Of a DNA stretch of 33,042 nucleotides, positions 23,518 through 33,042 are shown one piece after another. Position 1 is the stretch's first letter. Each line of letters opens with the position of its first letter. The position numbers and the translations under genes are program-made. This DNA is from Hyphomicrobiales bacterium (GTDB lineage: Bacteria; Pseudomonadota; Alphaproteobacteria; Rhizobiales; Rhodomicrobiaceae), in the NCBI GenBank assembly GCA_019634405.1, contig JAHQVI010000129.1, forward strand, positions 1-33,042, written 5' to 3'. A model generated the notes under the pieces. It was not told where the DNA came from, did no database searches, and worked only from the letters and a program-made list of their open reading frames with translations.

Positions 23518-24411
23518 CTAGTCTACGACCGCCTCCAGCGCGCGGATGCCAGCCTTGTCGAGGGCCTCGCGAACATGCTCCTTCGTGCTGTCGGCAATCG
23601 GGCTGAGCGGCAGGCGGACATCCGCCTTGCAGATCCCGAGCAACGACGCAGCGTATTTGACCGGCCCCGGATTGCTTTCGATGAACAACGCATCATGCAG
23701 GGGCATCAGACGATCTTGAATCTCCAGCGCTTTCCGGTAATCGCCGTCGAGACAGGCCGCCTGGAACTGCGAACACAGCGCCGGCGCGACATTCGAGGTC
23801 ACGGATATGCAGCCTTGCCCGCCATGCGCGTTGAAACCAAGCGCGGTGGCGTCTTCGCCGGACAGTTGACAAAATTCCGGCCCCATCGCCAAACGCTGCT
23901 GGGAAACGCGCAACATGTTGGCGGTGGCGTCCTTGACGCCAGCGATATTGGGCAACTCGAACAAACGCGCCATAGTCGCCACGCTCATATCGATAATGCT
24001 GCGGCCTGGTATGTTGTAGATGATGATCGGGATGCTGATCGCATCATTGATCGCCTTGTAATGCTGATACAGTCCGTCCTGGCCCGGCTTGTTGTAGTAG
24101 GGCGTTACGACCAGAACGCTATCCGCCCCTGCGGACTGGGCGAATTTCGCAAGTTCGATAGCTTCGGCCGTGCTGTTCGATCCCGCGCCCGCCATGACCG
24201 GAACGCGCTTATTGGTCTGCTTGACGCAGATTTCTACAACACGCTGATGCTCGTCATGCGACAGCGTCGGCGACTCGCCCGTCGTACCAACCGGAACGAG
24301 ACCGTTCGTGCCTTCGCCGATCTGTAATTCGACAAGCTTTCGGAACGCATCCTCGTCCAGCGCGCCGTTGTCGAACGGAGTTATAAGTGCCGTGAATGAT
24401 CCCCGAAACAT
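23518..24411 (-). CDS. dapA: 4-hydroxy-tetrahydrodipicolinate synthase
   Basis: This is a 297-residue DapA of the class I aldolase TIM-barrel family. It condenses pyruvate with aspartate semialdehyde in the first step dedicated to lysine and diaminopimelate synthesis. Visible motifs are GTTGESPTL near residue 42, [17 protein letters not shown] at 102-118 with YNIPGRS (Tyr132), and the Schiff-base lysine in AGVKDAT (Lys160). The track begins 12 codons too early; ATG 24411 gives the canonical [13 protein letters not shown] start and has GAAGG upstream. It is followed after 6 nt by smpB, an arrangement common in Rhizobiales. Confidence 0.98.
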   Translation of the reverse strand: MFRGSFTALITPFDNGALDEDAFRKLVELQIGEGTNGLVPVGTTGESPTLSHDEHQRVVEICVKQTNKRVPVMAGAGSNSTAEAIELAKFAQSAGADSVLVVTPYYNKPGQDGLYQHYKAINDAISIPIIIYNIPGRSIIDMSVATMARLFELPNIAGVKDATANMLRVSQQRLAMGPEFCQLSGEDATALGFNAHGGQGCISVTSNVAPALCSQFQAACLDGDYRKALEIQDRLMPLHDALFIESNPGPVKYAASLLGICKADVRLPLSPIADSTKEHVREALDKAGIRALEAVVD

Positions 24412-24594
24412 GATAAAACCTTCAAAAGTTGGCCGACATACGACCATCGCCTCAGAATTAACCTAAACGGACCATAGTGATTTGTATGAGCAGCGGCAAG
24501 CCGAGCTTTTCTCCAAAATGTGAGATCCTGGGCGCACCGTGTCGTGTTCTGGCCTTAATGGATTCACTGAAATCTCTTGGAGTTTTGGTTATCT

Positions 24595-24622
24595 TTGAAA
24601 GGGCTGCAGAACCCGTTAACAT
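24595..24622 (+). promoter_or_regulatory. Candidate sigma-70-like promoter for the lytic transglycosylase gene
   Basis: In the 270-bp divergent gap between dapA and the transglycosylase gene, TTGAAA and TAACAT are separated by 16 bp, about 60 nt before the ATG. The -10 region overlaps a GTTAAC sequence. This is the best pair I could find; the dapA promoter on the other strand was not resolved. Confidence 0.4.
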
Positions 24623-24681
24623 TTTGATGACATAAGACGACCTGATCGTCCATAGGCGACGATAGGAAACCGGCGGCAAAA

Positions 24682-27261
24682 ATGCGTGATTACGAGTTCC
24701 TTGCTCCTTTGGCAAAACCCATAATGACCGTGTTCTTCACGGTCGCAACATGCGCAACGGTTCTGTTCGTGGTTCAGCCCTGGCAAACCCAGGCGCGGGA
24801 TGGGCACGCTACAAACAATCTCTCTGCAAGTTTAAAGGGCGCAGCTCTTGTTCCATCGGCGCCCGAACAGGTAGCCCCTAAATCGGGGCGGGAAAATCCC
24901 CCGGCGTCGATTTCTGGTGCGGCTCCGAAAGCGGCGCTGTCATCTGGTTCCGAACCGGCGCTTACGGCTTCGGTCAAAAAGACAGACGCATTCAAAAAAC
25001 CTGCGCCGCGGCCAAGGCAACATCCGTCGAACCAAGCCGGTTCCGATGAGAAGGCCCCGGTTGAGACCAAGCAGACGAATGCCGGGCGCGTCGTTCCCTC
25101 CTATGTTGAGGAGATTCATTCAACAACGCTCAACTCAGAGCAGGAAATTCTCGACATTCCGGACTTGCCTGTCCGTGCACCGCATCACGAGGAACGGCTT
25201 CAGCAAAAGCGAGACAAACGCGCGCAGCAGTTTTCCACGCCATGGAGCAAGGCCGAAAGCGATAAGGCGCTCCAGCCGCTTTTTTCCTATTCGATCGGCA
25301 ATGACGACATCGAAGCCCTGAAGGAAGTCGTCGAACTCACCTTCAAGCAAAAATTTACCCAAGCACGCAAAATTGAAGCCAGGCTTACCGATCCAGTGGC
25401 CCGGAAATTTGCCCGCTGGTACTTCTACCGCAACAAAGCGCCAGACACCCAAGCTAGCGATATCATTGATTTTCTGGACAAAAATCCGCTCTGGCCAGGA
25501 CGGGAAGAAACTGAGGCTGCCATTGAGGACGCCCTGTTCTGGCGCGAGGGCACCGCCGATGTCATCTTGTCCTATTTTGCCGGACGCGAGCCAACAAGCG
25601 GTGTCGGCTATGCTGCACTCGGCATCGCTCTGATCGAAAAGGAGCGGAAGGCGGAAGGCGTCAAACGTATTAAGCAGGCCTGGCGGGGGTATGTTCTGTC
25701 ACCGGCAATCGAGAAAAAGATACGTCTCCTGAAAGTTCTTGATGCTGAAGATCACTATGCGCGGGCCGGATTTTTGCTGATTCAGGACAAGAAGCGCTAT
25801 GTGAACGCGGTAAAACGCATCCTGCCTCTCATCGCCAAGGACCGGCGATCAGCCGTAAAGGCGCATATGGCAACCGTTCGACGGGCCAGGAACGCAGGCA
25901 CGCAGCTGACCAATCTTGATCCCAAGATCAAGGAAGACCCGCAAATCCTGTATGCGCGTGCGCAGTGGCTGAGACGGAACAAGAATGATGAAAAGGCCCG
26001 CAAACTTCTTACCAGCGCGCCGAATACAGCTGAAGAGCTGATTGTTCCGAAGGAATGGTGGAAAGAGCGCCGGCGTCATATTCGTTCCGCGCTAGACGAA
26101 GGCAACGCAGGTATAGCCTATACGCTGGCAGCCAAGCCAAATGCCGGACTTGAGCACTGGGATCTGAGCGAGGCCGAATTTTTGGCAGGCTGGATTGCCT
26201 TCCGCTTTCTCAACAAACCTGACATCGCGCGGAAACATTTCCTGACGGCGATCGCTGCAGGCGGGCTTCCCAAGCGCCGTTCGCGCGCCGCTTACTGGCT
26301 TGGACGCATCGAGAGCGCGGCAGGAAATCACAATGAAGCCCGCGCACGCTATACCGAAGCCGCAGAGCATCATCACACATTTTACGGCCAGCTTGCCCAT
26401 CAGATGATCGCCGGGCCGGACGCCCTTCTGAGCTTCCGGCAATATACCCGGCCAACGCAAGGCGATATCAACCAATTTGTGGCTGATGACGTCAGCAAGG
26501 CCATGGTCATCGCGCAGAAGGCGGATTTCAATAATCTCCTGTCGCTGTTCATGTACGACCGGGCGCGGGAAATCAAAAGCGCTCCGCAAATCATTCTGCT
26601 TTGCGAACTGGCAAGCCGGATCGCGCCGCCACACCATACGGTTCGCATGGCGAAGATTGCGATCAATCGGGATTTCCCGGTGGAGCATTACGCCTATCCG
26701 CGCGCATTGCCGGAATTCTCGGCCATCGCAAGCGGACAGAATGTCGAAAAAGCGCTCATACACGCTCTGACGCGCCAGGAAAGCGAATTCAACCCGGGCG
26801 TTGTCAGCCCGGCCGGCGCGGTCGGCCTGATGCAATTGCTACCTTCAACCGCAAAATTCGTCGCCCGCCGGAATAAAGTTCCCTATGCGAAAAGAAAGCT
26901 GTCCTCGGACCCTGCTTACAACGTCTCGCTCGGTTCGGCATTTCTTCATCAGCTCATCAGCAATTATGACGGCTCCTACATCATGGCTCTCGCAGGCTAT
27001 AATGCCGGGCCAGGGCGCGTCCGCCGCTGGTCGAAGGAACTGGGAGATCCCCGCGACAGCAAGGTTGACCCGATCGACTGGATCGAGCGCATTCCTTTTA
27101 CCGAAACCCGTGACTATGTGCACAAGATCCTAGAAAGCGCTCAGGTTTACCGGTCGCGCCTGCTCAATGAAAATGCTCAAATCAGGTTGGCCGAAGACCT
27201 TCATCGCGGACGCAAGGACAAGCCCAAATTCCTGCTGGCTGGCCAGACGGCTTCCAACTAA
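24682..27261 (+). CDS. Soluble lytic murein transglycosylase (Slt family)
   Basis: This 859-residue periplasmic muramidase cleaves the MurNAc-GlcNAc bond with formation of 1,6-anhydro-MurNAc. A hydrophobic N-terminal segment (PIMTVFFTVATCATVLFVV) is a signal peptide or anchor. A Pro/Ala/Lys-rich linker of ~130 residues follows, then a long alpha-helical superhelical region (about 190-650). The C-terminal SLT domain shows ALTRQESEFNPGVVSPAGAVG with catalytic Glu700, LMQLLPSTA and AGYNAGPGRV. Alphaproteobacterial Slt proteins often have this extended N-terminal part. It stands alone on the plus strand, divergent from dapA. Confidence 0.95.
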   Translation: MRDYEFLAPLAKPIMTVFFTVATCATVLFVVQPWQTQARDGHATNNLSASLKGAALVPSAPEQVAPKSGRENPPASISGAAPKAALSSGSEPALTASVKKTDAFKKPAPRPRQHPSNQAGSDEKAPVETKQTNAGRVVPSYVEEIHSTTLNSEQEILDIPDLPVRAPHHEERLQQKRDKRAQQFSTPWSKAESDKALQPLFSYSIGNDDIEALKEVVELTFKQKFTQARKIEARLTDPVARKFARWYFYRNKAPDTQASDIIDFLDKNPLWPGREETEAAIEDALFWREGTADVILSYFAGREPTSGVGYAALGIALIEKERKAEGVKRIKQAWRGYVLSPAIEKKIRLLKVLDAEDHYARAGFLLIQDKKRYVNAVKRILPLIAKDRRSAVKAHMATVRRARNAGTQLTNLDPKIKEDPQILYARAQWLRRNKNDEKARKLLTSAPNTAEELIVPKEWWKERRRHIRSALDEGNAGIAYTLAAKPNAGLEHWDLSEAEFLAGWIAFRFLNKPDIARKHFLTAIAAGGLPKRRSRAAYWLGRIESAAGNHNEARARYTEAAEHHHTFYGQLAHQMIAGPDALLSFRQYTRPTQGDINQFVADDVSKAMVIAQKADFNNLLSLFMYDRAREIKSAPQIILLCELASRIAPPHHTVRMAKIAINRDFPVEHYAYPRALPEFSAIASGQNVEKALIHALTRQESEFNPGVVSPAGAVGLMQLLPSTAKFVARRNKVPYAKRKLSSDPAYNVSLGSAFLHQLISNYDGSYIMALAGYNAGPGRVRRWSKELGDPRDSKVDPIDWIERIPFTETRDYVHKILESAQVYRSRLLNENAQIRLAEDLHRGRKDKPKFLLAGQTASN

Positions 27262-27339
27262 AATAAGGAGTGGGTAAGCTGTCTCGCACCTGATTCGGGC
27301 CTCTCATGCCCGGCATCCTATCCTGATGGGAACCCATAT

Positions 27340-28278
27340 ATGAATGAGGATTGGGAAGAGATACGCTTCACGTCCAATACAGGGCTTACACTTTACGCGC
27401 GGCATTATGGAAGTCCGGTCAAGGGGCAGCGGCCTGTGATCTGTCTGCCCGGCCTGACGCGCAATTCCTCCGATTTCCATGACCTTGCAGTGTTTCTCGC
27501 CAACCATCCCTCGCGCCCGCGGGACATTTACTGCCCCGATTATCGGGGGCGCGGCGAATCCGACTGGGATCCGAACTGGCGCAACTATTCGCCATTCATC
27601 GAAATGCTGGACGTTCTCGATCTAATGGCGATCCGCGGCCTGGAGAACGCATCCATCATCGGCACCTCGCGAGGCGGCATTATCGCCATGCTGATCGCTC
27701 TCATGCGCCCCAATGCGCTTTCGGCCCTGATCCTGAATGATATCGGCCCCGAGATCGAAACCGCGGGCCTTGCACGGATCATGGGCTATGCGGGCAAGGT
27801 GCCCGTGCCAACCTCCTGGGAAGAGGCGACAGACCTTGTGCGCTCAATGAACAAGCGATTTTTCACCAATCTGGATGATGACGATTGGGAGACCCTTGCC
27901 CGTCAGCTTTTCAAGGAAGAGAATGGCCGTCCCGCGCAGGCCTATGACTACAAGCTCGGCAACGCCCTGTCGGAAATCGATATTTCACAGAAGATCCCGA
28001 CGATGTGGACGCAATTCGAGGCTGTCAAGCGCGTACCCGTTCTCGTTCTGCGCGGGGAAAAATCCGATATACTAAGCGCACGAACTGTTCTGGAAATGGA
28101 GCGGCGTCATCCACGCCTTGCTTCGATTACGATTCACGCCCAAGGACACGCTCCGTTGCTCAAGGATCGCTTCACCCTTGGAATTATTGCCGATTTCCTG
28201 CGTGAAACGGATCCTGATAGCATGCACACCCCGGAAACCCAGCCCAGCGCGCCGCACCTGCCACGTATTGCGACATAA
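27340..28278 (+). CDS. Alpha/beta hydrolase
   Basis: This is a 312-residue alpha/beta-fold hydrolase. The oxyanion strand is VICLPGLTRNSSDF, the nucleophile elbow is IIGTSRGG (Ser110), and the catalytic His270 is in AQGHAPLLKD; the acid is probably in RGEKSDIL. The mix of motifs fits the large esterase/haloalkane-dehalogenase-like superfamily, and substrate is not predictable. It follows the transglycosylase gene by 78 bp on the same strand, and a similar hydrolase is often found near slt/dapA in Rhizobiales. No signal peptide is seen, so it is probably cytoplasmic. Confidence 0.9.
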   Translation: MNEDWEEIRFTSNTGLTLYARHYGSPVKGQRPVICLPGLTRNSSDFHDLAVFLANHPSRPRDIYCPDYRGRGESDWDPNWRNYSPFIEMLDVLDLMAIRGLENASIIGTSRGGIIAMLIALMRPNALSALILNDIGPEIETAGLARIMGYAGKVPVPTSWEEATDLVRSMNKRFFTNLDDDDWETLARQLFKEENGRPAQAYDYKLGNALSEIDISQKIPTMWTQFEAVKRVPVLVLRGEKSDILSARTVLEMERRHPRLASITIHAQGHAPLLKDRFTLGIIADFLRETDPDSMHTPETQPSAPHLPRIAT

Positions 28279-28342
28279 GCGACGGGCGGCTCCCTTTGGA
28301 GCTGAGCGACAAAAGAGCATGGAATTTCGCCCGATCTCTATG

Positions 28343-28388
28343 CCGACAATCAGCACCGAATCATTTCACCTTTTACGCATATTGTCGG
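28343..28388. repeat. Spaced inverted repeat CCGACAAT...ATTGTCGG
   Basis: Eight-bp arms are separated by 30 bp in the gap between the convergent hydrolase and BON-protein genes. The same arms, fused into one palindrome, occur upstream of the BON-protein gene at 29633. It has no T-run and is unlikely to be a simple terminator. Confidence 0.35.
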
Positions 28389-28409
28389 TACACAGAAAAT
28401 TGGAGGAGG

Positions 28410-29396
28410 CTAATCCGCATTCGCGTCGAGCGGTGGAACATTAGCGGACAAGGTCGATGCGCCACCAATGACGTCGAGTCCCGTTGTGCGCTCAGTCGTC
28501 GTGACTTCGCTGTTGACGGCAATGGAGGTGGGAATATTTCTGGTCGCTTCAAGCAACAAATTCAGCTTGGCCTTATTGCCGGCATGGACCTTAACATTTA
28601 TGGCGGTTTCGGTAACGTCAACGAGGCCATAGTCGATATAAGAAAGTATCTCGATACATTTTTCGATCGATTGGCTCCAATGATTCGGAAGGGTTTCAGA
28701 CAGTTTGGAGTTGTCGATGATCGTATGGGCAGGAAAGCGATTACGCAGTTTATCCAGGACCTGGTTTTTCTCTTCGGCGTTGGCGATGATGCCGGAAATC
28801 TTGATCGTGTTACTCTCGTTAAGCTGGACACGCCAGGATAATTCAGGCGCACTAACGCGCAAACTTCTGACGGCGACTCCCTCCGGTTTCTCCGTCACGA
28901 CAAGCTGCTGCACCTGATCGAGCACCACAGCCGTATCGACGGAGCCTTCGAGCGAAAGCCCGTTGCTGTCATATGTGGCGCTGCCGTTCTCCACATATCC
29001 AAGAACTTTCAGCGCAAAGCTCAGTCCTCCAATCTTCACATCCGGAACGTGTATGTCCGGCTCGATCTTGACGCGGTCACTCAGGGTCATTGACGGGAAA
29101 TTGGCCTTCACCATCCCAATCAATGTTCTGTAATCCTCTTCGGAGGAAATACTGCCCTTCAGCTTGATGCGGTCGGGTTCCTTGGAGATGCGAACCGAAT
29201 AGGTCACCGGGCCATTGCTGACATTGTTGGGATCGGCGACGACGACTTCGTCCTGTGGAACGGAATCACGGCTGGCATCCGTTTCATCATTGACGCTTGC
29301 CGCCATAAGGGTCCCCGACAAAAGCGCGCTTCCAAGACAAAATGGAATGAGCTTTGTGCAACCGCACTTCAGAATTGCGGACATTGTCCCCGTCAT
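28410..29396 (-). CDS. Exported protein with duplicated BON-like units, no OmpA domain
   Basis: This is a 328-residue protein with a Sec-type signal peptide (LIPFCLGSALLSGTLMAAS). Two similar halves follow. Half A has IKLKGSISSEE...FP...DRVKI and LSLEGSVDTAVVLDQV. Half B has IKISGIIANAEEKNQVLDKL, RFPAHTIIDNSKL, NHW and INVKVHAGNKAKLNLL. Each half looks like a pair of BON-like folds, as found ahead of the C-terminal peptidoglycan-binding domain in many alphaproteobacterial OmpA-family proteins. Here the protein stops before any OmpA domain. It is probably a periplasmic or envelope protein; function unknown. I chose the upstream ATG (29396), with GGAG 10 nt before it, over ATG 29384. Confidence 0.75.
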   Translation of the reverse strand: MTGTMSAILKCGCTKLIPFCLGSALLSGTLMAASVNDETDASRDSVPQDEVVVADPNNVSNGPVTYSVRISKEPDRIKLKGSISSEEDYRTLIGMVKANFPSMTLSDRVKIEPDIHVPDVKIGGLSFALKVLGYVENGSATYDSNGLSLEGSVDTAVVLDQVQQLVVTEKPEGVAVRSLRVSAPELSWRVQLNESNTIKISGIIANAEEKNQVLDKLRNRFPAHTIIDNSKLSETLPNHWSQSIEKCIEILSYIDYGLVDVTETAINVKVHAGNKAKLNLLLEATRNIPTSIAVNSEVTTTERTTGLDVIGGASTLSANVPPLDANAD

Positions 29397-29756
29397 ACTA
29401 ATGACGCTCCGTTCTCACGAAACCAAAGCCTTTGAGAACACATCGCGGCGCATTGTCAAAAACGTTACGTGGCCCTTTTTAGGCCTATAACTTTACTGAT
29501 TGTGACAGCACCACGGTGGAGTCTCGAAAGCAGAACTTATAGTCGCCGAAAGGCCACAGCTCCAGACATTATTCCAATAGCAGTGGCCTTGTGTGCAAAA
29601 CTAGCCAAATTCGAACAATTTTCCAAGCAGAACCCGACAATTGTCGGGAAAATTTAACTCTTGACTAACTGGCAACCGAGATTGTTTTGCTTTCTTGCCG
29701 CTGAGAACAGCGTTTTTAGGTAAATTCGCGACGTGCGTTGTAAGTTCGCTACAGGC
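29397..29756. other. Intergenic region between rpoC terminator and BON-protein gene
   Basis: No credible gene lies here; the 29469..29657 ORF has no family features and low-complexity composition. On the minus strand TTGACA (complement of 29454-29459) could be a -35 box for the BON-protein gene, but a good -10 is missing. The region contains the perfect palindrome at 29633-29648. Confidence 0.45.
29633..29648. promoter_or_regulatory. Perfect 16-bp palindrome CCCGACAATTGTCGGG
   Basis: The sequence equals its own reverse complement and lies about 240 bp upstream of the BON-protein start and 110 bp past the rpoC terminator. Its arms are repeated at 28343/28381 on the other side of the BON-protein gene. 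It is probably a binding site for a dimeric regulator. Confidence 0.45.
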
Positions 29757-29757
29757 A

Positions 29758-29791
29758 AGAAAAAGAGCGCGCGATCAATACCGCACGCTCT
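29758..29791 (-). terminator. Intrinsic terminator of rpoC
   Basis: Read on the minus strand, AGAGCGTGCG pairs with CGCGCGCTCT (10-bp stem with one mismatch, 8-nt loop) and runs directly into TTTTTCTT. It starts 25 nt after the rpoC stop. This is a clear rho-independent terminator. Confidence 0.88.
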
Positions 29792-29815
29792 CACTCTTCT
29801 GCTAACACGCTACGC

Positions 29816-33042
<3,227 letters not shown>

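Noticed and set aside
23107-24327. 406-aa plus-strand ORF
   Set aside because: It spans smpB and dapA on the opposite strand, both unmistakable genes; it is a shadow frame.
28289-28310. Short hairpin GCTCC-CTTT-GGAGC after the hydrolase gene
   Set aside because: A five-base stem without a T-run is too weak to call a terminator.

Overview
This window looks like chromosomal DNA of an alphaproteobacterium, probably a member of Hyphomicrobiales (Rhizobiales) or a close relative. The evidence is a dapA-smpB pair, a Slt-type transglycosylase, RpoC sequence of alphaproteobacterial type, moderate-to-high GC coding DNA, and one degenerate intergenic element that resembles a repeat common in rhizobial and Brucella-type genomes. 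Species cannot be named from the sequence alone.

Left third (1-8960) is a sugar uptake and catabolism locus. The left edge carries the start of a Tat-exported alpha-carbonic anhydrase (minus strand, cut by the window). A LacI-family repressor is then divergent from a sugar ABC transporter operon: binding protein, terminator-like hairpin, two permeases and a MalK/UgpC-type ATPase. These are followed by a xylose-isomerase-like sugar isomerase/epimerase, a Gfo/Idh/MocA dehydrogenase and an aldo/keto reductase. A perfect 14-bp palindrome in the divergent gap is the likely LacI operator. Behind the aldo/keto reductase lies a broken C-terminal fragment of a second LacI-type regulator.

Middle (9000-22949): a ~600-bp very AT-rich, gene-free region leads into a seven-gene plus-strand cluster. 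The genes are a WecG/TagA-type (GT26) glycosyltransferase fused to a C-terminal STAS domain, a flavin reductase, a membrane GT2 glycosyltransferase, a Wzc/CapB-like ATPase that has lost its P-loop, a Wzz-type co-polymerase, a polyprenyl-phosphate sugar-phosphate transferase (initiating enzyme), and a 2159-residue single-module type I polyketide synthase (KS-AT-KR-DH-ACP-TE). The order of parts resembles envelope polysaccharide or holdfast-type loci, with a PKS and a flavin reductase added. Two intergenic gaps in the cluster share a split 21-bp motif (CGTTAACCAGA...CGGTGTTAAC). I consider this the most interesting part of the window: a possible polyketide-modified surface glycan or glycolipid system. 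No Wzx, Wzy, Wza or phosphopantetheinyl transferase is present inside the window.

Right third (23035-33042) is housekeeping: dapA-smpB (minus), a divergent soluble lytic transglycosylase, an alpha/beta hydrolase, an exported protein made of a duplicated pair of BON-like units (minus), and the C-terminal three quarters of rpoC (minus, cut by the right edge) with a clear intrinsic terminator.
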